Source: JBFAPK01 sp040676675 (GTDB taxonomy: Bacteria > Actinomycetota > Actinomycetes > Mycobacteriales > Micromonosporaceae). Taken from it: a stretch of 64,000 nt of DNA. Made by a program: the position numbers and the translations under genes. The DNA lies in assembly GCF_040676675.1 (NCBI RefSeq), contig NZ_JBFAPK010000011.1, forward strand, positions 62,001 to 126,000. The letters run 5' to 3'. This document shows, one piece after another, positions 15,966 through 23,341 of the stretch. Every line of letters starts with the position of its first letter. The first letter of the stretch is position 1. The notes below the pieces were generated by a model. It was not told where the DNA came from. It made no database searches and worked only from the letters and a program-made list of their open reading frames with translations.

Positions 15966-16940
15966 GTGGCATTTGTTCAATTCCGTCGGCCCGCCGGTAC
16001 GCCCGGCGGGCGGACCCGCCAGCGCGTCCTGCTCGCGGGCGGCTGGCTCGGGCTGCTCGGCGCCGCACTCGTGCTGACGCTCGTGCTCGCCCCGACCATC
16101 GAGCCGCCGGAACAACCGCTCGGGCCACGCCCGCACGCCGCGGAGGCGCCCGCGAGTCCCGCCACCTCCCGGGCCGCCGAGGAGCGACCGCTGCCCGCCG
16201 CGCAGCCACCGCCCGGGCTACCCGTCATCGGCTACGGACCGGCCCCCACCGGCTTCCCCGCGGACCCGGCCCCGCTCGCCACCAACCGGCTCACCGAGGG
16301 ACTGCACCCGACCCGGCGGATCGCGCTCTACGACGCGCCGGGCGGCCGGCCCCGCGCGTTCCTGGCCAGCACCATCTCCGGCGTCAAGGTCACGCTCCCG
16401 ATCGTCGACCGCCGGTCCGGTTGGGTCGCCGTGCTCCTTCCCTCGGCGAACCGGCGCATGGGCTGGGTACCGCCCGGTTCCTGGACCACGGAACTGCTGC
16501 GCGACCAGCTCGTCGTCGTACGCCGGACGCACCGGCTGACCTGGCTGCGCGACGGCGCACCGGTGCGCAGCTGGCCGGTCGCCCTCGGGCGGCCCAGCAC
16601 CCCCACGCCGCTCGGTCGTACCTTCATCCTCGGCCGGTCGACCCTCGCCGGTCGGGTCTACGCCGGCACCGACGTCTTCGCCCTCGGGGCGGTGCCCGAC
16701 AACCTCGGCTCGGTGAAGACCGCGCTGCGCGGCGCCCACATCGGCCTGCACACCTGGTACAACGACCGCGATCTCGGCCGGAACACCACCAACGGCTGCA
16801 TCCGGCTGACCCGCAGCGCCCAGCGGCTGCTCCTGGCCGAACTGCTCCCGGGGACCCCCCTGGTCGTCCTCGACCAACCGATCCCGCTCGCGACCGCGCC
16901 GCCCCGGGACCGGAGCGCGATCGGCCCGCGCGGCGACTGA
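15966..16940 (+). CDS. L,D-transpeptidase (YkuD domain), membrane-anchored
   Basis: 324 aa. One N-terminal membrane segment (about 22-42) is followed by a Pro/Ala linker, a middle beta-rich part (about 110-190) and a YkuD catalytic domain. The active site is visible as H in HIGLHTW (about 260) and C in TTNGCIRLT (about 277); this cysteine attacks peptidoglycan stem peptides to make 3-3 cross-links or attach proteins. GTG 15966 is chosen because TACAGT (15954-15959) ends 6 nt before it, giving a leaderless mRNA, and because the upstream in-frame extension lacks homology. It acts outside the membrane. The next gene (copper protein) is separated by repeats and a hairpin. Confidence 0.88.
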   Translation: MAFVQFRRPAGTPGGRTRQRVLLAGGWLGLLGAALVLTLVLAPTIEPPEQPLGPRPHAAEAPASPATSRAAEERPLPAAQPPPGLPVIGYGPAPTGFPADPAPLATNRLTEGLHPTRRIALYDAPGGRPRAFLASTISGVKVTLPIVDRRSGWVAVLLPSANRRMGWVPPGSWTTELLRDQLVVVRRTHRLTWLRDGAPVRSWPVALGRPSTPTPLGRTFILGRSTLAGRVYAGTDVFALGAVPDNLGSVKTALRGAHIGLHTWYNDRDLGRNTTNGCIRLTRSAQRLLLAELLPGTPLVVLDQPIPLATAPPRDRSAIGPRGD

Positions 16941-16984
16941 CACCCCGCCCCGGTCGCCCCGCGACCGTACCGAGCCCCCAGCGC

Positions 16985-17062
16985 CGGGCCGAACCATCCG
17001 CGACCGGGCCGAACCACCCGCGACCCGGGCCCGACCCCCGCGACCGGGCCGGACCTCCGCCG
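16985..17062. repeat. 20 bp tandem repeat, about 3.9 copies
   Basis: CGGGCCGAACCATCCGCGAC (16985-17004) is repeated at 17005-17024 with one change, then at 17025-17044 and partly at 17045-17062 with more changes. It is located between the L,D-transpeptidase stop and the copper gene. Spacing is constant with no unique spacers, so this is not a CRISPR array. Confidence 0.75.
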
Positions 17063-17092
17063 CCGGCCGGCTGAACCTTTCGGGCCGGCGGC
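17059..17092 (+). terminator. Hairpin, probable terminator after the L,D-transpeptidase gene
   Basis: GCCGCCGGCC (17059-17068) pairs perfectly with GGCCGGCGGC (17083-17092) around a 14 nt loop. There is no U-tract, which is common in high-GC actinobacteria. It lies just before the SD-like AGGAGG of the next gene and could alternatively regulate that gene. Confidence 0.5.
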
Positions 17093-17106
17093 ACGAACTA
17101 TAGGAG

Positions 17107-18912
17107 GTGAGATCGCGCCCGAGCGGAAACCGACCGACCGCACCCGCACGGCCCGGAGCCGCGAACGCCGGAACCCGGCGGCGCCAGCCGCGACGACGGT
17201 TCGCTGCCAGGCTGGCCGGCGCCACCCGGTTCGGCGTCACGCGGCTCGGCGTCCGGCTGGCCGGCGCTCTCCTCCTCGCCGGACTGGTCGTGCTGCTCGC
17301 GCCCGCCCCACCGGCCGGTGCGCACGCCGCCGTGGTCGCGAGCACCCCGCCGTCCGGTGCGGTGCTCGGCTCCTCCCCCGAGGCGGTGACCGTCACCTTC
17401 AGCGAGCCGGTGAGCGCGGTACCGGGACGGGTGCGGGTAATCGCCCCGGACGGCGAGCGGATCGACCGGGGCGAGGAGACGGTACGCGGCACGACGCTGC
17501 GGATCCCGCTGCGCCGCGCCGACCGTCCACTCGGCACGTACCTGGTCAGCTACCGGCTGATCTCCGCGGACAGCCACCCGGTGGCGGGCGGCTACAGCTT
17601 CTCCGTCGGCGCCCCCTCCGCCACCGCCCCGGAGCGGCAGGAGGGCAGCGCGCATCCGAGCGTGCGGATCGCGGTACCGGTCGTCAGGTACCTGGGCTAC
17701 GCCGGGCTGGTGCTGCTGGTGGGGCCGGCGCTGCTGCTGGCCCGGCTCTGGCCGCGCCGGCTGCCCCGGCGAGGGGCGATCCTGCTGGCCCGCACCGGGC
17801 TCGGGCTGATCGCCGCCGCCACCCTGGCCGGGCTCGCGCTACAGGTCCCGTACGCCGCCGGCGCGCCCGCGTACGAGATCTCCGCCGCCGGCCTGTGGCA
17901 GGTGCTCGGTACCGACTTCGGGTTGGTGCTCCTGGCCCGCCTGGCCGTGTTGGCGCTGGTAGCGGCGGTACTGCCGCCGGTGCTGCGGGGCCGGTCGGGG
18001 CGGTGGCGGGCCACCGCCCTGGTCCTGCTCGCGCTCGCCGGCCTGAGCACCTGGCCGCTGGCGGGGCATCCCGTGGCCAGCCCGCTACCGCCGGTCAGCG
18101 TGCTCGCCGACGTCGTGCACCTGGCCGCCATGTCCGCCTGGCTCGGCGGGCTGGTGGCGCTGCTCGCGTTCCCGCTGCGCGCCGCCCATCCGCGGGTGCT
18201 GGCGCGGATTCTCCCGGTCTGGTCGCGCTGGGCCACCATCGCGGTGATCTGGCTGGCGGTCGGCGGGGCCGCCCAGGCCCTGATCGAGGTCGGGGCGGTC
18301 GGACCGCTCTTCGGCACCGGCTACGGCCGGCTGCTACTGGCCAAGGTCGCCCTGCTCGCGGCCGTGTTGGGCGCCGCCGCGTACGCCCGGCGCCTGGCCA
18401 TACGGCGCGCCGGGCCCACGCCTCCCTACCACGCCGGGCCCACGCCTCCCGACCGGTCTCGGCGGCGGCTGCGCCGGACGGTGGGGGTCGAGGTGGCGGG
18501 GACGGCGCTGGTTCTCGCGCTCAGCGCGGTGCTGGTACAGACGCCGCCCGCGCGGACCGTACGGGCCGGGACGGTGGCCGCGGCGCCCGCCGGCTTCGCG
18601 CAGACGCTCACCTGTCCGCTCTACACGCTCCAGTTCGACATCTATCCCGTGCAGCTCGGCGAGAACAACACGGTGCACGCCTACGTCTATCGCGCGGACG
18701 GCAGCCCGCTGGCGGCGCGGGAATGGACGCTGACCAGTGCCCTGCCGGCAAAGGGGATCGAGCCGGTGCGCACTCCCCTGCTCGGGCTGCAACCCCATCA
18801 CGCGATCGGTTCGGTCACCTTTCCGGTGCCCGGCGAATGGCAGCTACGATTCACCATCCGCACCTCCGAGATCGACCAGGCTACGGTCGCCACGACGGTA
18901 CGGGTACGTTGA
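17107..18912 (+). CDS. CopC-CopD fusion copper resistance/import protein with YtkA-like tail
   Basis: 601 aa. An Arg-rich leader and a signal sequence (about 48-72) end so that the mature CopC domain starts with His (AHAAVVASTPPSGAVL), the usual first Cu ligand; another is in DSHPVAGG near 158. Then come about eight membrane helices of the CopD type (from VPVVRYLGYAGLV) and a C-terminal exported YtkA-like domain (TCPLYTLQFDIYPVQLGENN ... WQLRFTIRTSEID). Such fusions (YcnJ-like) move copper across the membrane or supply copper enzymes. GTG 17107 is the only start possible, since a stop lies two codons before it; AGGAGG overlaps the GTG itself, which is odd and suggests unusual initiation. Confidence 0.87.
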   Translation: MRSRPSGNRPTAPARPGAANAGTRRRQPRRRFAARLAGATRFGVTRLGVRLAGALLLAGLVVLLAPAPPAGAHAAVVASTPPSGAVLGSSPEAVTVTFSEPVSAVPGRVRVIAPDGERIDRGEETVRGTTLRIPLRRADRPLGTYLVSYRLISADSHPVAGGYSFSVGAPSATAPERQEGSAHPSVRIAVPVVRYLGYAGLVLLVGPALLLARLWPRRLPRRGAILLARTGLGLIAAATLAGLALQVPYAAGAPAYEISAAGLWQVLGTDFGLVLLARLAVLALVAAVLPPVLRGRSGRWRATALVLLALAGLSTWPLAGHPVASPLPPVSVLADVVHLAAMSAWLGGLVALLAFPLRAAHPRVLARILPVWSRWATIAVIWLAVGGAAQALIEVGAVGPLFGTGYGRLLLAKVALLAAVLGAAAYARRLAIRRAGPTPPYHAGPTPPDRSRRRLRRTVGVEVAGTALVLALSAVLVQTPPARTVRAGTVAAAPAGFAQTLTCPLYTLQFDIYPVQLGENNTVHAYVYRADGSPLAAREWTLTSALPAKGIEPVRTPLLGLQPHHAIGSVTFPVPGEWQLRFTIRTSEIDQATVATTVRVR

Positions 18913-19107
18913 CCAGCGGTTGACGCGGCTCGGCGACGGCTTGGACTCCGGCCGCCACCCCCGGTCCACCCCGTCGGGGCGCAGCCCCTCGCCGGCTACC
19001 CCCGCCCGCCCCTGGTCGAGCAGCACCCAGTCGCCGCGCACGTCGCGCCGGACCTGGTACGTCGCGAGGATCCGCCCGTGGCGTTCGAGCACCACCTCCG
19101 CGAGCAT
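18844..19107 (-). CDS. Possible small uncharacterised protein
   Basis: An 87 aa frame from ATG 19107 (or a longer one from 19158) has strong G/C third-position bias and a protein-like start, MLAEVVLERHGRILATYQVR then RDVRGDWVLLDQGR, suggesting a short beta-rich domain. Its last 23 codons overlap the end of the convergent copCD gene on the other strand. No family is recognised and no good ribosome-binding site is seen. It could be a real short protein, a remnant, or chance coding. Confidence 0.35.
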   Translation of the reverse strand: MLAEVVLERHGRILATYQVRRDVRGDWVLLDQGRAGVAGEGLRPDGVDRGWRPESKPSPSRVNRWSTYPYRRGDRSLVDLGGADGES

Positions 19108-19476
19108 CGGCTCGGCCGGACCGGTCACCGGCCACCCACCGCCGTGGCGGCCGCCCACCCGCGACCAAACAGTCGTGCCTTCATCGATGCCCCCCCACCC
19201 AGAAGATCGTCAATTTTCGTACCCGGTCGACGCCGTGCGGAGTTTCGTGCCGTGCACGGCGACGTCGCGCCCGCGCCCCCAACGACAGGCCCGACCATTT
19301 TTGCCGCCGAACACCGGTTACGCACAGTCAGAATAGGCGAGGCTTTTCGCACGACCGGAACAAAAACTCTTTCCTGTCAGGAACCTAACTACCCCCGCCA
19401 CAACTGGTAGCCGGGAAGTCACCGAGCGACCGGAACGGAATGCGAATCGGTGACGGGACCGTCGACGGAAAGTAAG
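19108..19476. other. Intergenic stretch without a convincing gene
   Basis: This AT-richer stretch lies between the possible small gene and the end of the molybdenum-enzyme operon. The only structure noticed is a perfect 6 bp inverted repeat TTCCTGTCAGGAA at 19371-19383, which might be an operator or part of a weak hairpin. No RNA gene was recognised. Confidence 0.4.
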
Positions 19477-21606
19477 TCAATGGTGGACGTCGACGCCGGG
19501 CGCGCTCTCCGGTACGAGCAGCTTGTCGAGCGTGATCGGCAGGTGCCGGACCCGTACGCCGGTGGCGTGGTGGACCGCGTTCGCGATCGCCGCCGCCGTA
19601 CCGACGATGCCGAGTTCGCCGATCCCCTTGGAGCCCATGGGGTTGACGTACGGGTCGTGTTCGGACAGGAAGTGCACCTCGACCGAGCCGACGTCGGCGT
19701 TGGTGGCGATGTGGTACTCGGCGAGATCGTGGTTGACCACCTCGCCGAGGCGCGGATCCAGCCGGCTCTCCTCGTGCAGGGCCATCGACAGCCCCATCGT
19801 CATCCCGCCGAGCAGCTGGGAACGGCCGGTCTTGGCGTTGATGATCTGGCCCGCCGCGAAGACCCCGAGCAGGCGCGGTACCCGTACCTCGCCGGTCTCC
19901 GGGCAGACCCGCACCTCGGCGAACTGCGCGCCGAAGGAGTACATGGCGAACCGCTGCTGGTACGGGTTCTCCGGCATCGCCGCGGTGACCTCCAGCCCGC
20001 CGGGCGGCGTGCGGCCGGCGTACTCCGACTCCAGCCGCAGCTTCAGCCGGGCGGCGGCCTCGACGATGGCCGAGCCCCAGGAGGTGATCCCCGACGAGCC
20101 GCCGGCACCGGTCGCCATCGGCAGCGTGGTGTCCCCGAGCCGCAGCTCGACGCGGTCGGCCGGTACCGCCAGCGCGTCGGCCGCGATCTGGGTCAGCGCG
20201 GTACGGCTACCGGTGCCGAGGTCCGCGGCGGCGATGGCGACCACGTACCGTCCGTCCGGCTCCAGCCGCACCATCGCCTCCGAGCCCGGCATCCGGTAGA
20301 CCGGGTACATGCAGGCGGCCACTCCGGTACCGAGCAGCCAGCCCGCCCCGTCGCGGCGCGACCGGGGTGTCGGATCCCGCTCCGCCCAACCGAACCGGCG
20401 GGCGCCCTCCCGCAGGCAGCCGACCAGGTTGCGGGTGGAGAACGGCCGGCCGCTCTCCGGGTCGACGTCCGGTTCGTTGGTGACCCGCAGCTCGACCGGG
20501 TCGCGGCCGAGCGCCACGGCCAGCTCGTCCATCGCGGACTCCAGCGCGAACATGCCGGGGGTCTCGCCGGGCGCGCGCATGATGTCCGGGCTCGGCAGGT
20601 CCAGTCGCGTCACCCGGTGGGTGGTGCGCCGGTTCGCGGCCACGTACATGACCCGGCCGGGCGTGGCGGTCTGCTCGGCGAACTCCTTGAGCTTCGAGGT
20701 CTGCTCGACCACGTCGTGCCCGAAGGCGAGGATCCGCCCGTCGGCCGCCGCGCCGAGCCGCACCCGCTGGATGGTGGGCGTCCGGTAGCCGGTCTGGGTG
20801 AACATCTGCTGGCGCGGCAGCGCGAAGCGGACCGGCCGGCCCGGTACCGTCCGCGCGGCCATGACGGCCAGGACGAGGTCCGGGTGTGGCCGGATCTTGG
20901 AGCCGAAGGCGCCGCCGACGTGCGGCGACGACACCCGTACCCGGCCCGGGTCCAAGTCGAACAGCTCCGCCACGCTCTGCCGGGCGCCGTGCACGTTCTG
21001 CGATCCGATGTGCAGGAACAGGCCGTCGTCCGTCCAGGTCGCGACGGTGGTGTGTGGCTCGATCGGGTTGTGGTTGTACCAGGCCGTGCGGTAGGTCTCG
21101 TCCACCCGCACCGGCGCGCCCGCGAACGCGGCCGCCACGTCGCCGCGTACCGAGTCGGTCTCGAAGTAGCCGTTGACCTGCTCCGGCGCGTACAGACCGG
21201 GATGGTCCACGCGCAGCTCGACGTCGTGCGGGCCCGGCTCGTACTCGAACCGGACCAGGGCGGCGGCGGCCCGGGCCACCTCCGAGGTCTCCGCCACGAC
21301 CCCGCCGACGAACTGGCCGCGGAAGGCCACCCGGTCGCTCTGGAGGATCATCAGTTCGCCGTCCCCGACCGGGCGCAGCCGGGGCGCGTCGCGGCAGGTG
21401 AGGACCGCCAACACCCCCGGTACGGCGGTGGCCGCGCGGGTGTCGATCGCGGTGATCCGGCCGACGGCCACGGTGGACTGCAGGCCGTACAGGTACGCGG
21501 GGTGCTCGACCGGCGCCTCGAAGGCGTACCGGGCGAGGCCACGCACCTTGTCCGGCCCGTCCAGCCGGTCCATCAGTCGCCCGATGGCCCGAGCCGTGAT
21601 CGTCAC
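19477..21606 (-). CDS. Molybdopterin-binding subunit of PaoABC-like aldehyde/xanthine oxidoreductase
   Basis: 709 aa, the catalytic large subunit of the xanthine oxidase family. An N-terminal domain (GLARYAFEAPVEHPAYLYG) is followed by the Mo-cofactor domains (FDLDPGRVRVSSPHVGGAFG, RAPGETPGMFALESAMDELA, AAADLGTGSRTALTQIAADA) and ends with GSKGIGELGIVG, where the Glu is the active-site base of the family. It acts with the FAD and 2Fe-2S subunits encoded just upstream; its GTG overlaps the FAD subunit stop (GTGA). The substrate could be an aldehyde or a purine; PaoABC-like architecture of the FAD subunit favours aldehydes. No signal peptide is seen, unlike E. coli PaoA. Confidence 0.9.
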   Translation of the reverse strand: MTITARAIGRLMDRLDGPDKVRGLARYAFEAPVEHPAYLYGLQSTVAVGRITAIDTRAATAVPGVLAVLTCRDAPRLRPVGDGELMILQSDRVAFRGQFVGGVVAETSEVARAAAALVRFEYEPGPHDVELRVDHPGLYAPEQVNGYFETDSVRGDVAAAFAGAPVRVDETYRTAWYNHNPIEPHTTVATWTDDGLFLHIGSQNVHGARQSVAELFDLDPGRVRVSSPHVGGAFGSKIRPHPDLVLAVMAARTVPGRPVRFALPRQQMFTQTGYRTPTIQRVRLGAAADGRILAFGHDVVEQTSKLKEFAEQTATPGRVMYVAANRRTTHRVTRLDLPSPDIMRAPGETPGMFALESAMDELAVALGRDPVELRVTNEPDVDPESGRPFSTRNLVGCLREGARRFGWAERDPTPRSRRDGAGWLLGTGVAACMYPVYRMPGSEAMVRLEPDGRYVVAIAAADLGTGSRTALTQIAADALAVPADRVELRLGDTTLPMATGAGGSSGITSWGSAIVEAAARLKLRLESEYAGRTPPGGLEVTAAMPENPYQQRFAMYSFGAQFAEVRVCPETGEVRVPRLLGVFAAGQIINAKTGRSQLLGGMTMGLSMALHEESRLDPRLGEVVNHDLAEYHIATNADVGSVEVHFLSEHDPYVNPMGSKGIGELGIVGTAAAIANAVHHATGVRVRHLPITLDKLLVPESAPGVDVHH

Positions 21607-22592
21607 CGTGGCACCCCGGCCAGGTCGAGCAGCGTCCGGACGATGACGTTGCGGGCCAGCGGCACCTTGAACGCGTTGCCGGGCAGCGGCTGCGCCGCCG
21701 CCAGTTCGGCCTCGGCCGCGGCGCGGAAGCGCTCCGGATCGACCGGCCCACCCCGCAGCTCCTCCTCGACCCGGGTGGCCCGCCAGGGCTTGTGCGCCAC
21801 CCCGCCGAGCGCGACCCGGATGTCCCGGACCACGCCGTCGGCGACGTCGAGCGCGGCGGCGACCGAGACCAGCGCGAAGGCGTACGAGGCGCGGTCGCGT
21901 ACCTTGCGGTAGCGCGAGTTCGCGGCGAAGGGCAGCGCCGGCAGCTCCACCGCCGTGATCAGCTCGCCGTGTTCCAGCACGGTGTCGCGCTGCGGTTCCG
22001 CCCCGGGCAGCCGGTAGAGGTCGGCGAGCGCGATCGTCCGCTCCCCCGCCGGCCCGCTGGTCCGCACCACCGCGTCGAGGGCGGCCAGCGCGACCGCCTG
22101 GTCCGACGGGTGGGTGGCGATGCAGTGCGGCGAGTGGCCGAGCACCGCGAGTTCCCGGTGGTAGCCCTCGATCGCCGAGCAGCCCGAGCCGGGTTCCCGC
22201 TTGTTGCAGGCGGTGGTGACGTTCTGGAAGTAGACGCAGCGGGTGCGCTGGAGCAGGTTGCCGCCGGTGGTGGCGAGGTTGCGCAGCTGCCCGGAGGCGC
22301 CCGCGAGCACCGCCGCGGAGAGCACCGGGTAGCGGCCGCGGATGGTCGGGTCGGCGGCGAGGTCGCTGTTGGGCATGCTCGCGCCGATGCGTACGCCGCC
22401 GTCGGGCAGCTCCTCGACCCGGTCGGAGTTGAGCCGCCGCACGTCCACCACCAGGTCCGGGGTGAGCACGCCGAGCTTCATGAGGTCGACCAGGTTGGTG
22501 CCGCCCGCGAGGAAGACCCCGGACGGCGCGGCGGCCAGCGTACTGACCGCGCCGCCGACGTCGGTGGCGCGCTCGTACCGGAACTCCCTCAT
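21603..22592 (-). CDS. FAD-binding subunit with extra 4Fe-4S cluster (PaoB-like)
   Basis: 329 aa. The N-terminal FAD domain has the pyrophosphate loop FLAGGTNLVDLMKLGV and the second FAD motif ATTGGNLLQRTRC; the C-terminal CO-dehydrogenase flavoprotein domain follows (LGGVAHKPWRATRVEEEL). Cysteines in RCVYFQN, TACNKREPGSGC form the insertion that binds a 4Fe-4S cluster in E. coli PaoB (YagS), not found in ordinary xanthine dehydrogenases. It passes electrons from the 2Fe-2S subunit to the acceptor. The ATG at 22592 overlaps the stop of the 2Fe-2S subunit gene (ATGA), so all three subunits are coupled. Confidence 0.9.
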   Translation of the reverse strand: MREFRYERATDVGGAVSTLAAAPSGVFLAGGTNLVDLMKLGVLTPDLVVDVRRLNSDRVEELPDGGVRIGASMPNSDLAADPTIRGRYPVLSAAVLAGASGQLRNLATTGGNLLQRTRCVYFQNVTTACNKREPGSGCSAIEGYHRELAVLGHSPHCIATHPSDQAVALAALDAVVRTSGPAGERTIALADLYRLPGAEPQRDTVLEHGELITAVELPALPFAANSRYRKVRDRASYAFALVSVAAALDVADGVVRDIRVALGGVAHKPWRATRVEEELRGGPVDPERFRAAAEAELAAAQPLPGNAFKVPLARNVIVRTLLDLAGVPR

Positions 22593-23119
22593 CGGCCCGC
22601 CACCTCCGCGATGGCCGGCACGATGTTGGCGTACGCCCCGCAGCGGCAGAGGTTGCCGCTCATCCGTTCCCGGATCTCGTCGTCGTCGAGCAGCGGCTCG
22701 GTGCCACGCTCGGCGGTGATCTCGGCGCCGCGCTCGGCGGTCACCTCGCTGGGCCAGCCGGCCGCCACCTCGTCGAGCATCGCCACCGCCGAGACGATCT
22801 GCCCCGGCGTGCAGTACCCGCACTGGAAGGCGTCGTGCTCGATGAAGGCGCGCTGCATCGGGTGCAGCTCCGCGCCGTCGGCGAGACCGGCGGCGGTGAC
22901 CAGCTCGGCACCGTCGTACGCGACCGCGAGGGTGAGGCAGCTGTTCGCCCGGCGCCCCTCCAGCAGGACCGTGCAGGCACCGCACTGGCCGTGGTCGCAG
23001 CCCTTCTTCGGGCTGGTGTTGCCGAGCCGCTCGCGCAGGGCGTCCAGCAGCGTGGTACGCGTGTCCACGGTGAGGCGGTGCTCGGTACCGTCCACCCGCA
23101 GGGTGATCTCGGCGTCCAA
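22589..23119 (-). CDS. 2Fe-2S subunit of PaoABC-like oxidoreductase
   Basis: 176 aa with two 2Fe-2S clusters: the plant-ferredoxin type CDHGQCGACTVLL plus SCLTLAV, and the alpha-helical type QCGYCTPGQI with CRCGAY near the end. Between them an acidic insertion (SEVTAERGAEITAERGTEP, a near-direct repeat of AERG(A/T)E) is unusual and lengthens the protein slightly. It relays electrons from the molybdenum site to FAD. The start is TTG 23119 with GGGAGG at proper distance. First gene of the operon; the order small, medium, large matches paoABC. No maturation chaperone (XdhC/PaoD type) lies beside it in this window. Confidence 0.92.
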   Translation of the reverse strand: MDAEITLRVDGTEHRLTVDTRTTLLDALRERLGNTSPKKGCDHGQCGACTVLLEGRRANSCLTLAVAYDGAELVTAAGLADGAELHPMQRAFIEHDAFQCGYCTPGQIVSAVAMLDEVAAGWPSEVTAERGAEITAERGTEPLLDDDEIRERMSGNLCRCGAYANIVPAIAEVAGR

Positions 23120-23341
23120 CGCTGCCCTCCCGAACCCGTCGAACCTGGAGAATCCACCCAGAAATTACCCCAGAACGCGCCGACGGGCGGCCGGTCCGGT
23201 GAAGGCCACCCGTCCGTGTTGATCATGCATTGACCCGCGCTCCCGCCGTCCGGGACGCCCGCCGGAGGTGGGCCGAACGCCGCCCGGACGAGTCCCCCGG
23301 TTCGCCTGCCGGCGGTCCCGCCCGATTGACACAGTGATCGT

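Noticed and set aside
16985..17062. CRISPR array
   Set aside because: Repeats are directly adjacent with no unique spacers, degrade along the array, and no cas genes are present. The same holds for 39497-39591 and 15826-15867.
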